A DNA stretch of 64,000 bases from Fragilariopsis cylindrus CCMP1102 (Eukaryota > Bacillariophyta > Bacillariophyceae > Bacillariales > Bacillariaceae): NCBI GenBank assembly GCA_900095095.1, contig FMBT01000376.1, positions 62,001-126,000 on the forward strand. The letters are read 5' to 3'. The position numbers and the translations under genes are program-made. The notes beneath the pieces are model-generated. The model saw only the letters and a list, made by a program, of their open reading frames with translations. It made no database searches and had not been told where the DNA came from. Below are positions 1-12,491 of the stretch, piece by piece (the stretch's first letter is position 1; the number at the start of each line of letters is the position of its first letter).

Positions 1-1243
1 ATACAACCTTTGAAGCATCCACCAATATCACAATCACAGTCACAACAACCTTGGTTATTATTATTCACATGCCTACCAATATTGTTAACATCTACGGCTG
101 GTCCATTTGAGTCGCAACAACAGCAGCAGCAGCTACAACCATGATTCCCTGTCGGGTATACATACATTGGATAATACATTGGATAATACATAGGATAATA
201 AGTATTGTCATAATAATGATTGTTCCGATAATTATAATGACGTCGTCGTCGATGTCGAGCACGACGATAATATTCCGTAGCTGCCGATGGTGCTGCTGTC
301 GATCTAGTGTTATCTGTCTGTGGACGACTAGAATAATTGTCATTGTTATTATTATTGTTGCCATCGTCATAATAGTGTTGATATGCACTACTTGTACTTG
401 TACTTGTAGTAGCAGTAGCTAATGGTCTTGCTGCATCATCCGCTTCCGATGGAGGACCAACTTTTGGTATGGCTCGTTTGAGATTACAATTATTAGACAC
501 ATAATAATTAAACCATATGTACCTAATATCATTAAAAATGCAAACCAACCAAATAAATAATATACTATCCATGGATGATTGTTTCCAAGTGTATATACTA
601 ATAATGAAACTGGTAATAATACTGTTGGCAATTGCTTATGAACATCCAACGTCCAAATAATTATTCCTAATAAAATAATAATCAATTGTTGAATGACAAT
701 ACCAAAACATACATCTCTTGAAACTTTCCAATAGAAATAACATTGACGTCGTCGATGACGATGGGCCTCCTCTTGATGTTGGTCATCATCACTACTGTAA
801 ACAGGTTGAAGATAATAGTCAAATAAACATTCGGTACATTTTGAAAAGGCACGATCTCTTTCATTGGTTCTCCATTCATTTAAACATTCTCGATGTACCC
901 ACTTGGATCCACCCTTACATCGGCATGGTGCAATCATCGTATCGTCATTGTCGTCATCACCTTCTTCTTCTTCTTCTAAACAAATCCGACATATCTTTCC
1001 TTCTTCTTCTTGCTGTTGTTCTGTATTAGTAATATTGTACGGATATTCTACTTTGTCTGCTTTTCCTCGTTGGAATTTTTGAAATTCTGGTGGTTGTAAA
1101 TTTAATTTCTTCCTATCATCGTTATTATTGTTATTGCTATTGTTACTGTTACTGTTACTGTTACTGTCGTCGTTCGCTGACGGTGCCGTTGGATTGACTT
1201 TCAGATCTTTTATTACAGTGGTCGTACCGTAGAAGTTACTCAT
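1..1243 (-). CDS. RING-CH (MARCH-type) membrane E3 ubiquitin ligase, 3' end outside window
   Basis: The product is a RING-variant (C4HC3) protein, a family that transfers ubiquitin from an E2 to membrane cargo. After a Ser/Asn-rich N-terminus, the RINGv domain starts with CRICLEEEE, then has APCRCKG, WVHRECLNEW and CTECLFDY (about residues 82-145). Two hydrophobic segments follow (DVCFGIVIQQLIIILLGIII and the WIVYYLFGWFAFL region). The first reading frame stops at 419. Removing a GT..AG intron at 431-522 (92 bp, donor GTACAT) joins ...FLMIL to a frame that stays open to base 1. That second part contains YYPMYYPMYYPMY and Cys clusters (CSCCCCCC, CCDCDCD), so it is clearly coding-like. Alternatively the two parts are separated by a frameshift, or translation really stops at 419. 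The stop lies outside the window. RINGv identity is firm; the splice is inferred. Confidence 0.8.
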
Positions 1244-1895
1244 AATGAATTAAATAGTAACAACAGTAACATAAACAGAAAACTATCTACTGGATTCTGT
1301 GTCAACAGGAGCCTAGCGGGATTTATACAATGAACTTTTATAATGCTCTACCGGTATGACACAGCAAACGAAGAACATGGAAATCCGGCTGAATTCCACC
1401 AATATTTCCTAAATTTGTGTCGATTTGCTAGAGCAAATGATGAGAATGAGAATGAATCAATCATATATATATAAGAAATCGGACCGTATTGATGAAGTTT
1501 TCGCGCACCTCTCAACTGCACCACGACTAAAAACACGAGCGATTTAATTCGGCACAGACATCTTATATATTCATTATTTATTTGTTTGATACTTGGTAGT
1601 TGGCACGCATGAAACGCGCGTCGCGAGACGCGACTTAAAATGAGAAGTGCCGACAAGAATGAGAAATCAGGGTCAGAGTAAGAACAAGTAAGTAGCACTC
1701 GGCAAAGAACAATAACAACATACGGCGAAGAACAATAATGGATATAGGAATTTACATTATGAAATGGTCCATAATCTAAGAATAGTGCATACTGTATGAA
1801 AAGGTAAAATAAGGAAACAAAAGTTAAAAGGAAACATACATTATAGATTGTCATAGCGAACTCGTACGTAAAACGGATCATTCCAACAAACACTA
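1244..1895. other. Divergent intergenic region
   Basis: This 650-bp stretch separates two divergently transcribed genes and presumably holds both promoters. It is AT-rich with a short TA run near 1465-1472. The antisense open frame across 1348-1908 is Leu/Phe/Tyr-rich with no family resemblance, and I do not regard it as a gene. Confidence 0.5.
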
Positions 1896-3314
1896 GTGAA
1901 CCCGACATCCGATCTACTGTATATTAACCCTATAACACTGTCCACATCAAAGACGCTTGTGCAATCAACGATGCTTTCCGACATGTCAAACGACGATATT
2001 GGTTACATCCTACCTGAACCATCACTGGCGTTCGAACAGGCAAGACTTACTTGCTTCAGCCTGATTTCTACGTTTGCTCTCATGGCCTATCTCTTTGCTA
2101 TTGCACCTACTAGTGCCCAATTTACTAGGCGTCGAGCAATATTCTGCAATATGTTTGGAGCTGTGACCTCTTCTGGTTTGATCATATTCTCGTTTACGCG
2201 ATTGGTGAGTAGACCTGTCGTGGAGAATTCATCCGCGGATCCCCTGCAAGGTTTGTTTTTGGCTCTGGGAATGGGTGTTTTCATTGAGCTGATATTGTGT
2301 TTGTGGCAAAAACGAGCAGAGCAATCGAAGGAGGAGGAAGCAATGGATACCGAGATGCCGCATCCTGGCGCCGAGCAGGAATCTTCCACACAAAGAAACA
2401 ACGACTATTGCAATCACAAGAGAAAAGTATCGAATACATTCCTGATCACCTGGAGATTTTCTTGGTATCTGCTCCTTCTAGGAAGCAGCTGTCTTCTCAA
2501 TGGTCACGTACTTATTCGTCGTCACCAATATGAATATTTGGGTCCCATGCGATTGACTAAACTGCCGACTCTTCATTATTCCGACATGATATATGAGTAT
2601 TCGGACAATCTGGAGCTCTTTCCGTGCTTGTTGGATCACAGGAACAAAACCGCGAGGCAAAATTGGGGGCCCGTTCCGCAACCCAGTGTTGAAGTCACTT
2701 TCGAAATCGGTTGGGGCAAACAATGGGGGTGCCGAACCAGCATAGACCAATGGAATACCAATTATCCGCAGATGAATAAATGTACCTCCTTTGTTTGTAG
2801 GCAGGATGGCACCAGCACTTGTTCCTGCTACCCGGACGAAAGCAGTGCTCGAAATGCTAGCTGGAAATGTGTAGAACGTGCCTGGGATCTGACCTTGTTG
2901 CAACAGAATGCTACTACGTATGACCCCGAACTGCCTCCATGGGAGGATGAATTCGAGTCTCATTGGCCGACTGTGACGAGATATGGGAACTGTAAAAATG
3001 ACGGAAAGGGATACGGCTACACCATGGAAGTTTCATATGTGCATAAGGTCCAAAGCAACGCTACTCGACAGTTGCAATTTGGAGTCGGGGTACTGATAGT
3101 CTGGTGTTTCGTTGTTGTAGTGCTCTGCCGTAGCTGCCGACAAAGTGCGACCACTACAATACGACAACGACGACACAAACAATTGGAATTCATTCAAAAT
3201 TTAATAGCTTGCATTGTAGCTTGCATATCAGCATTTTTCAAAGGATTTTTCAAAGATGCACGACGACGACAAAAACAAAATAAGAACAGCGACAAAGTGC
3301 GACCACTACAATAA
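1896..3314 (+). CDS. Multi-pass membrane protein with Cys-rich lumenal/extracellular domain, unknown function
   Basis: Not recognised. The single-exon frame gives up to 472 residues; a second candidate start is the Met at 1971 (MLSDMSNDDIGY). Hydrophobic stretches suggest three transmembrane segments near residues 55-75, 85-103 and 115-135, a fourth near 182-205, and a last one near 398-415. The region between the last two (about 205-395) is rich in Cys and Trp (WGCRTSIDQW, CTSFVCRQDGTSTCSCYP) with NKT, NAS and NAT sequons, so it is probably a disulphide-bonded lumenal or extracellular domain. The C-terminal tail is strongly basic and repeats CRSCRQSATTTIRQRR-like and DKVRPLQ elements, consistent with a cytosolic end. 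Overall this resembles a tetraspan protein with one large loop, but the tetraspanin CCG signature is absent. Coding status is well supported; function is open. Confidence 0.7.
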   Translation: MNPTSDLLYINPITLSTSKTLVQSTMLSDMSNDDIGYILPEPSLAFEQARLTCFSLISTFALMAYLFAIAPTSAQFTRRRAIFCNMFGAVTSSGLIIFSFTRLVSRPVVENSSADPLQGLFLALGMGVFIELILCLWQKRAEQSKEEEAMDTEMPHPGAEQESSTQRNNDYCNHKRKVSNTFLITWRFSWYLLLLGSSCLLNGHVLIRRHQYEYLGPMRLTKLPTLHYSDMIYEYSDNLELFPCLLDHRNKTARQNWGPVPQPSVEVTFEIGWGKQWGCRTSIDQWNTNYPQMNKCTSFVCRQDGTSTCSCYPDESSARNASWKCVERAWDLTLLQQNATTYDPELPPWEDEFESHWPTVTRYGNCKNDGKGYGYTMEVSYVHKVQSNATRQLQFGVGVLIVWCFVVVVLCRSCRQSATTTIRQRRHKQLEFIQNLIACIVACISAFFKGFFKDARRRQKQNKNSDKVRPLQ

Positions 3315-4229
3315 AAACAACATGATAGAGAGGTTAGTCAAGATCAATGTTCCTGTTGGCAAACAGCTTTGTTACTAATGTGTTATGAGATAACGTCATC
3401 ACGTGACACTTATCGCGACAATTTCGGATAAATCACAAAAAGAAGAATGATCATTGAAACAAACTGTGACTGACTCGGCTTCACATAATAATTTCTTGCC
3501 AATATCTGTGACAAATACCAGTACTATATGGATCATGGTGCTGGCCTACGCCACCGCATTGTTGCGTCGGTCACTAGTATAAATTGCTAAGGCAAAATAG
3601 TCGATAAAGCAGTAACTGTATCACCCCACTATATCACCTCATGGTATCACAAATAATCATGTCCTTCTACTCCCTGGCAGGTTGGTACCGGATAAATCAT
3701 CACTTTCTTTTACACCACAATCACCAAGAAAGAACGTATCTGTTCGGTGAATAGAGAGACAGAGAGTGAAGGTGCAACTGAATATGGAGTCGTATTTCGA
3801 AACGTCATGATAAGAGGTGCATAAGAGAGGAGAAACATGAATTGAATAATAGAGTAAGAGCTAAACGAATATTAGAGTTAGTCTATTATTATTATATTAA
3901 GTAGGGTGGTGTGGTTGGTTTTACTATTTGATAGAGTTTTAGAAGGAGATCCATTACCGACAGGTATGTTGTCTTTGTAGAAATAACTCCAACTGGGTGG
4001 ACAATAGTCTCCATTATTCTCCTCACATTAAACTACCACTTATTATTTTATTTCAATTGATTGATCTGTTGTGATTAATCAATTGGTGTTGTTACTGTTG
4101 TTCGAATATTACAATTAATTATTAATTTAAGTACAATAAAGTATGTGCTCTTGATTAATTAGAGTTAAGGTGTAAGAGAAACAAATATCGTTGTTATTTT
4201 CATTGTTATTGTTGATGTTTCTGTTGCGA
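3315..4229. other. Intergenic, no gene recognised
   Basis: AT-rich spacer. I see short purine-rich stretches (around 3755-3850) and no open frame with protein-like character on either strand. Confidence 0.5.
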
Positions 4230-4409
4230 TTATCGTTTGCGATTATCGTTAAAGCTATAATCATTATCGTAGTCTTCTGGTTTCTGACGACGATTAGCAC
4301 CGGGATTATGTTTGTCATAACCGCCACCACTATTATCCGTACCACCCCTCGATAACTTTAATAATGATGACGACGAAGACGATGCCGACGATGTCGATGG
4401 AATAGACAT
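4230..4409 (-). CDS. Small Ser-rich / charged ORF (about 59 aa), hypothetical
   Basis: A short minus-strand frame starts at the ATG whose complement is 4407-4409 and ends at the TAA at 4230-4232. It opens MSIPSTSSASS, passes a six-Ser run and LLKLSRGG, and ends in a hydrophilic tail with NPGANRRQKPEDYDNDY. Its composition resembles the hydrophilic proteins of this window rather than random AT-rich DNA. No family is recognised. It could be a complete micro-protein, a terminal exon of an unseen gene, or chance. Confidence 0.3.
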   Translation of the reverse strand: MSIPSTSSASSSSSSLLKLSRGGTDNSGGGYDKHNPGANRRQKPEDYDNDYSFNDNRKR

Positions 4410-5289
4410 ATTAGGTGGATATGATACGAGAAGCGAAGAGAATAAGTGATATAAGGAGGGACAAGAAGTAGAAGGGAAGGAAGCTCTATTATATGTATTA
4501 TGCAGTAGTCTTCTTCTGCTTCTTAAGATAACTGTGTTATTTGGTTATTCTCAGAAAGGAAAGATTTTGCTAAAAGGCAAAGTTTTTGCTTCTCACTTAA
4601 GCGATAGTACGGGGTAATTTTTTTCAAATTGCATCATCGATCGATCGATCGAAGGCCATTCGATCGATGATCGTTCGATCGCACGATTAGTGACTTATAT
4701 ACATCCATGACTCACTAATCATATGGAAAGTTCTTTTTTAACGCACGAGCGTGGCGGTGCGACAAAATTCCAGGGGACTTGACTCGTATCACAAGAGTAA
4801 ATAGAATCCCGCTTTGTAAGAACTCTCCGTTTTATTGAATTGACGAAATTTGATGGTTTATACGACCTTCTCAGTTAGTTCTTGATATAATCTTTTTGAC
4901 GAATTCGTCCACATGTCTTATTATTTCGAATTTAGTTCCTACTGTATGAACAATTGCCTTCTCCTTCCGGATATTCATTCCCACTTTATCATGTTCGACA
5001 ACGGCATTGTCGAATTCTTTGAAAACATTGATCGTGTCAATGCATCCTGTTACAGGTATCAAGTAAATCGTATCTTACTTTGTTCTTGGGTATGCAAATG
5101 TATACTCATACAATTGCTTACTCTCGATAGAAGAAAAGAAGGAAATAAACAATTCTCCTCCACAATCTCAAGAATACAACGTCAAGTGCCTCTAAGAATA
5201 GTAATTATCGTCATACCCTCACCACCACCACCACCACCATCGGCAACAAGGACAATTTTTTATTTTAACGATTAACCAAGAAAATCTAG
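4410..5289. other. Intergenic / upstream region of the DUF1800-DUF1501 gene
   Basis: Holds the CGATCG cluster at 4635-4681 and otherwise AT-rich spacer. A CCA/CAC run (CACCACCACCACCACCATC, 5221-5240) lies just before the downstream gene. Open frames here (e.g. 4913-5275) show no protein-like pattern. Confidence 0.4.
4635..4681. repeat. Clustered CGATCGAT palindromes
   Basis: Overlapping TCGATCGATCGATCG is followed by a 9-base spacer, TCGATCGATGATCG and TTCGATCG. The block is nearly self-complementary and could fold into a hairpin or provide multiple binding sites for a palindrome-recognising factor. It lies about 650 bp upstream of the gene starting at 5290 and 220 bp upstream of the small minus-strand ORF. 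Confidence 0.6.
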
Positions 5290-8200
5290 ATGTACATCGA
5301 TGAATTTTGCGGCATCATGAAAAACCCTGACCATCCACCGCCGAATAATTCGACGATGACGAAGCAACAGAGCTGGGGGAATCGGCATGACATAGGTACC
5401 AGAGACAAAATCAACACCAAAAACCGCATCCTTTTAGTTGGTATCATCGTGAGTGGAATTATCGTGATAGCTTCAACCGCTTTAGTTTCGATCGGATTGG
5501 TCCGCAGCAAGAACTACAGTAACAATAACAATAACAATAACAATAACAATAACAATAACAATAACAATAACAATAACAATAACAATAGCAATAACAATAA
5601 CAATTACAGCACAAAAAATGATAACAATAACAATAACAAGAACAAGAACAAGAACAATAACAACATAAAAAATGATAACAAGATAAGCTTACAGTTTGGC
5701 AATGATGCTGAAAGTCTGAATATTTACTATAATAACGATAATAAGAGCGACGGCATCATCTATGAAGAAATAATATCAACCGTCAAGAATGAGAAGGATG
5801 GAGAGATAGAGAATGATATTCATAACGGAAACTCTGGCGGCAACGCAAATACAAATGATTACAACGACGAGATGATTGACGATAATTCACCTATCGATGA
5901 ACAAAATGAAGAAGAGGAAAAAGAAGAAGAAGAATATACTACATCATATAGTAACGCCGTCGAATTTGAAAAAGCTAAAAAGGATATCGATTTTAGTCTT
6001 TACTTTTGTCCGGATCCAGGTGATGGTCCTCTTTCGATTGATCTTCCTACTTTTACCTTTGAAGCACTATCAACCGGTGTTGGAGGAGTAGGTGGTGCAT
6101 ACCATAAGATATTACTCGCAAATTCTTCTCCCAACGTATTGTGCACTCTTTTGGAAGTCTTGATCGATCCAGATATAAATAATGACAGGGACTTGCAACT
6201 CAAACCCATTGGAAGATCCTACAACGGCCAAGGGTGGGAACCCTATCACAGCCATTACTTTGGCACTAATAGCGTACCTCTCTCTTGCTCCGACCAAAGC
6301 AATAACTCAGAAGGTGATTGTCTAATTGTTCTCCCCCCTTTATCGGTTGGTCGGAAGTACGTGTTGAAATCATATGAATACTCTATAGGGAAACGAGATG
6401 AGGCTGCTAGGTTTCTAGAACGAACTACGTTCGGGGCGACCACGTTAGAAATTAATGCCTTCGTCGACGATGGGAATTCCCCTATTGATTGGGTTGAAAA
6501 TCAACTAAAGTTACCGATCACGTCACATCGTCAATTCTTTAGGGAACGCGCCACAAACTGGCATGGAGAAACAACATGGATGGGCGGCCTTGCATTTAGA
6601 CCTTGTCAACGAGGTGCTCAATATCGGAAATTCGTCTTTGTATCCAAAGATATTGGTAGAGAATTGAGTATATCAACAAGTTCAGTCGATTCTAATTATA
6701 AGGTTTTGTCGGTTGGAGGACATGTCCGATCAGTAATTCCAGGTCGAGTCAAACGATTCATCTCCAATGACAATAAGCCAGTAGTACCAGATGGTAGCTA
6801 TGAAATATGTTTTATACCAAATGAATTTGTTGGTAGTCGAGTAGTCCTGAGGGTAGATGGTTCGTGCGAGCACGCCGTCTATTTTGACGGAGTTCCCGGG
6901 AACCCAATCATTAAGTTAGATGAACAACATAATGGCCTAGCTGATGCATTGGTAACGATCGATGACCAAAATACAGTACCTGCAATGGCACAGTTCTTTG
7001 ATGAGGGAGACACACAAATAAAGGAACTGATTAAAGATATCGTCGATGATGATGAAAACAGTTGTTCACTTAACACTACAGGGACTCCCGAGATCGTTAC
7101 GATTGCCTCTGTTGGAAATACGCTTTGGATCCACACGCCATCCTTTCAACTACAAGAAAACCAACTTGACTATCCACTCATAGATGGTGGGAAAGCAGCA
7201 ATGGTAGAAACTACCAATGCTCCGGATGATCGAATGCACGTTCGATGTGCTAATGCTCCAAGATCTTTCCTGAACGAAGATCATTGTGTCTTGTCAAAAA
7301 ATGCATGCTCTATTACAAGAAATAATATTGATGGAATAAATAATAATTCTGAATCTGTAGTTGTCTGTGGAAGTCCATACGAAGTAGCGAATAAACATAA
7401 AATTAATTCCGGAACCCTTGGTCGTGGTGGCTTTGATCTTCTCACTCAGTACAATAGGACGTTACCACAAGAACGCTTGACAGGGCAGAGAGAGACAGTA
7501 TGGCTGGAAATTGCACTCAAAGGTGAAGATCAGCTACGGCAAAGAATGGCGTGGGCGTTATCGCAGATCATCCCGGTATCCCCAAACTCGGTTGATTTGA
7601 CAACACAAAGTGAAAGTTTCCTCACATATTACGACATTTTCGGTAAGACATTATTTCTATGCTCGTTATAATATACACCTTTGACTTTCTTCTTGTATGA
7701 TTGAAAAACCTCTCACGTAGGTTCTTGATGTATTGCTCTACCTGGTTGATGATTCATTTAGTGAGAAACGCTTTTGGAAATTATCTTGATATTCTTAAAG
7801 AGGTTACATACTCTCCAATGATGGCAGAAATGTTGACATACGTGGATGGCGCTTCAACGGGAAGTACTTGGACAAAATCGAAGAAACTTCACCATGCCGA
7901 TGAGGTACGTCCTATTTTTTGAAACTTATTTTGCACCGTCAGAGTATACTCCTCAACCATCTAACATATTATCGTGCTTATCTATTCATCTTGAAGAATT
8001 ACGCACGGGAACTTTTACAGCTATTTAGTGTGGGACTCTATAAACTTAATGACGACGGGACAATCCAAACAGACTCTAATGGTCACGAGATTCGAACGTA
8101 TACAAACCATGACATTTCCGAGTATGCAAGAGTATTTGTTGGCTTCCAACGTCAACCCAAGCGAGGAAACATTGAAGATGTTACGCTTCCGGAGTGGGAA

Positions 8201-11200
8201 CGAAACGAAATCGATCCGTTGCTCATTAATGCAGATCTTAAGGATCATTTTCCCAAGGTAAGTGATTCCTAAGATATTTTTACTATTTTTCTCGTTACGT
8301 TGAGTTTGTGTCTTTTCTAACAGCATCCACTATCTGTTTTATAGCTTGGAATGGAAAATAGTTACATGGGTGATAGTTATCCTCTTTGTAAGGATTTACC
8401 CGATAAACATTTCTTAAGGAAAGGAGCTACGTATCAAGTTCTAGGATCAAACCCAAGTCCTGAGCTTTTGAACGATCCCAAAACAGAGTGGTGGGGAAGT
8501 GATCCTGTACGATTATCGCTTGACGACTCCTCTGCATTGGCATCTAAACTTTGCAATAAAGGGAAAGATGGGAGCTGTACACCTGCGATCAAGGTAGTCC
8601 TCGAGTCTGATATTGAATGTAGTGGAGTAGAGTGTACACTGCATGATATCCGTACCTTTGAAGTTGGGGATGGAATTTTCTTTGAATACATTAGGCCCAA
8701 ATGTGTGAATCATTTATTCTATGAAAACGCCCGCTCGATTCGAAGGCGTTGGGGTGAGCTTGGTCATGCTATGTGCGGCGATCCTCAAACACCGGCAGCA
8801 TCTACCGTCTGCTGTGACAGTAGTAGTAGCAGCGGAGATAATACTCGTTCACGGAAAGAATTATTTTCTGGTGAAAGGGTTTCTCTTGATATAGCCAAAA
8901 CAAGGTGCGCTACCTCGGCAACAACCCAATCCATTTGTGAAAATCCCTTAGTAGAAGACATCGATTGCAAACAGAATGGAGCTTGCGATAATCTTGGGGC
9001 ATTCTGTTGGTCGTCGATGGATTGTGTTCAGACAGCCAAGATAAATCAAGAAGGAAAAATTGCCATTGTTCACGAGCCTCAAATTGAGGATGTGGAAACG
9101 TACACAATGGTAACAAATGACACTCAAATGTTTTTTCGTGTCGATTGGCTCTCCAACGATACTAGTCCATTTGTCGGCGACATTACCAGTAATTGCGCAA
9201 GCGTTGGTTGCACGAATGGAGACGACAACACATGTATGTGTCCAATTACGATTGAAGAGACCTTAGCATTTGAAAATGATACGGATATAAGTTCTATCAA
9301 TATGGTCCTGTCTACTGCAACTATAGGGTCCTTCCTTCACACTCAAGACTTTGAACCGATTAATGGAGTAAGTGGTTTGTCGAAACATCCTCCTGACGGC
9401 CTCACAGCGAAAACGGTGTTCAAAATTATAGACAGAAATGGACGAACACATTACAGGAAGAACTTGAGAAGTGAGGTGCGTCTCGGAAAGGGTGCGGCAA
9501 AGTTTCGTAACCCTGTCTCATTTTATACATTATCAGAGCCAACTATTCGAGATGCCGCATACGAAATAGACGCCGCTCTGGAACACAACTTTTTCCACCA
9601 GAATACGGCAAGTTTTTTAGCCCGTCGACTGGCCCAACGTTTTGGAGAAAGCAACCCTTCACCACGATATGTCAAAGCCATCTCAACGGCTTTTCGAAGT
9701 GGTATTTATCAACATGATCCAACTAATACACGAATTGGAAGTGGTCAATATGGCTGCCTTGAAGCAACAATTGCAGCTGTGTTACTTGATAAAGAGCTCC
9801 TTGATCCCATTCTTGATGCCGATCCTTCCAGCGGATCAATCCAGGAGCCTTATCTAAAGGTAGTGAAAGTTTTAAGAGCACTCGGCTTCGAGGCCACGAA
9901 AGATTCACCTCTTTTGACCATTAGTGCAGATCTACAAGGATTGATCGGTCAACAAAGCCACAAGTTACCGAGCGTTTTCTCGTTTTTCAGATCAGAATAT
10001 CAGCCGACGGGTAAGTTAACAGAGTGATTTTCTGAACATCATCTTTTGTTTGGGTGCAGCAGTACTTATTCTAATCCTTATCATTGCTAACTTTTTACAT
10101 TAGGACGGGTGAGTAGAGCAGGAATGAGCTCTCCAGAATCCCAAGTGCTTTCGGGACCAACTAGCGTTCAAATGACAAATACGATTATCAGTTACCTAAA
10201 GTACGGTGCTTCCTCTTGTTATGGGGGATTTGGAGGTGTGGCACCTGCAAGCTGCATTGTGGGTGATACAAAAAATAATGGTGAGAGCACCTATGATCCA
10301 GCAAATTATGGATTGGCAACACCAGCCGAAATTATTGATGATCTAGCAACGCTTCTCACAAGTGGACGCCTAAGCGATAGTAAACGAGCTATGATCAAGG
10401 ATGCGTACGAAGATACCATTGCTAAAGGCAAAGGCTCAAAAGAAGCAACGATTAATGCACAACAACTTATTGTAACTTCCCCCGAATTTCATTCAACGAA
10501 CCTGGGCTATACAATCGGCCAAAAACGTAATCCGCCGACATTACCTGTATCGACTGATCTTCCATACAAAGCAGTGGTATTTGTCATGCTTCCTGGAGGA
10601 TACGATTCCTTCAATGTGCTTGTTCCCAAAACATGTAGCGTAACGAATCCTGAAGGCAAGAGTGTCCGCGACCAGTATGTAGAACAACGCGGATCTGTTG
10701 CTTTTAACGCTGCGGGAGGAGAATTTGATTTGACTATTGATGCAACAGGATCAAATCAGCCATGTAGTCATTTTGCGATCCATGACGAGCTCACGATTGT
10801 GAAGGACCTATATGATGCCAAGAACCTATCATTCTTTGCGAATGCCGGTATCATTAACAATCAAGGCGTAAGTTCTTCCGTATGCGTCATTCTAATCTAT
10901 TAATCCACGTTAAATAGTTCTATCGTTCGGTCTTGGACTCACACATAATCTTTTTCATCGTTAACAACAGATGACGAAAAATAACTACCACGAACTTACA
11001 CGTACTCAACTATTTGCTCATAATGCTATGCAGTATGAAACCGCGAAGGTTGACCCGTATGATAAAAATGCTGGAACTGGGGTCATGGGAAGAGTGAAAG
11101 ATGTATTATCAAAGAATGGCCATGTTGTCAATACTATTTCAATCGACGGTCCGTCCATATCACTAGAGGGAGAGTATGTGAAATCCCCCCCAGTTACCAT

Positions 11201-12252
11201 TTTAGGTCGAAGTGGATCTCAGAAGTTTGCAATGCGACCGGATACTGAATCTGATTTTGATATTGAACAATATGCTCGATCTTTAAATGGTATATCCGAC
11301 GAATTTAGTGGAATCTTCGGTGAAACCTGGTCACAACAATTCATTACGGGTATTGACGAGGCGGAAGAATTTCAGTCGATGTTTAATGAAACCAACTTAG
11401 ATGAGTCCATTTGGACAGATGATGGCAAGCCAAAGTATTCCAACGGCGACAAATTTGAACAGGAGCATTGGGAAAAATGGTCGACTATTGCTAAGACTAT
11501 CCAAACAAAGGATCTCCGCAACACCAACCGTGATATTTTCTTCACAGAACTTGGAAGTTGGGATCATCACAATAAAATGAAAGATGGACTCCGATCACAG
11601 CTTCGTGCACTAAATCATGGACTCAGCCTATTTGTGGAGCAAGCAAAGACCGATGGATTTTGGGATGATATTACTGTTGTCATTGCATCAGATTTCGGTA
11701 GAACATTCACACCAAATAGGTAAGAAAAATGTAATCATATGCTCTATAGCAGTGGCAACCACATACATACATACATACATACATGCATGCATGCATGCTA
11801 ATTATTATCTCATTCGTATTTTGCTCATATTGTTGTTGTTTCTATCTACCTGCTCTAGTAATGATGGTACCGATCACGGTTGGGGAGGTCATTATATGAT
11901 CTTAGGTGGCGATGTAAAGGGTGGTCAGATCTTAGGAGAATATCCATCCGATCTTACCCCATCTGGTTTACTTGTTGACGACCGTGGACGATTCATCCCA
12001 ACTACGTCGTGGGACTCGATTTGGAATGGTGTTCTTCAATGGATCGGTGTAACGACTGAGACTGATCTAGATTATTGTTTACCAAATCGAAATAATACAG
12101 TGAATGCTGTTCTAGATACAGAACGAGATTTTCCTCTCTTTACTGCTAGTTCTATCTTCAACGAGGAGTCATCATCGACATCGTCGTCGTCAGAGCCAGC
12201 AGGACAATCGAATGTCGATGGTAGCAGAAATCTTCGCGGTCAAAGACATTAA
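5290..12252 (+). CDS. Membrane-anchored DUF1800-DUF1501 fusion protein (7 exons)
   Basis: Exons by frame and family continuity: 5290-7642, 7762-7904, 7997-8257, 8345-10010, 10104-10867, 10971-11719, 11859-12252. Introns are 87-139 bp and five of six donors are GTAAG. The product is about 2,109 residues. It begins with a short cytosolic part and a signal-anchor (LLVGIIVSGIIVIASTALVS, about 48-67), then a long Asn-repeat and an acidic linker. DUF1800 (PF08811) starts at AARFLERTTFGA (about 370). It continues across splice sites in the expected order: TYYDIF|VRNAFGNYLDIL, HADE|NYARELLQLFSVGL, and TG|RVSRAGMSSPESQ. A large insert with beta-rich and Cys-containing character interrupts DUF1800. DUF1501 (PF07394) follows, with YKAVVFVMLPGGYDSFN, ELGSWDHHNKM, ASDFGRT and DHGWGGHYMILGG. 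In bacteria these two families are encoded by adjacent genes of unknown, envelope-related role. Here they form one type II membrane protein, presumably with the enzyme-like part lumenal or extracellular. Confidence 0.88.
5518..5611 (+). repeat. AACAAT hexanucleotide microsatellite (poly-Asn)
   Basis: Near-perfect (AACAAT)n inside the DUF1800-DUF1501 gene, encoding an uninterrupted Asn run just after the membrane anchor. Its length is likely polymorphic. Confidence 0.9.
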
Positions 12253-12491
12253 ATACGAGAAGAAAAAGGAAACTGATGAAATTATGTGCTCGTTGTCGTC
12301 GTGTCGTCTGGACTATTCAAATACTGTCATTTGCTTATTCTATTTATTTTGTACTATTATTAAATTTTTATAATATTTTCATAACAACAATAGATTGTAT
12401 AATATTTATTTACTTTTAAACAACTTAACTACTTGTACATGTATTCTCTATCAATTAATAAATGAGTTTCCAAAAGTTAACAATTGCTTAG

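Noticed and set aside
4871-5275. Overlapping ORFs on both strands before the DUF1800 gene
   Set aside because: No family resemblance, no coherent start context, ordinary AT-rich spacer composition.
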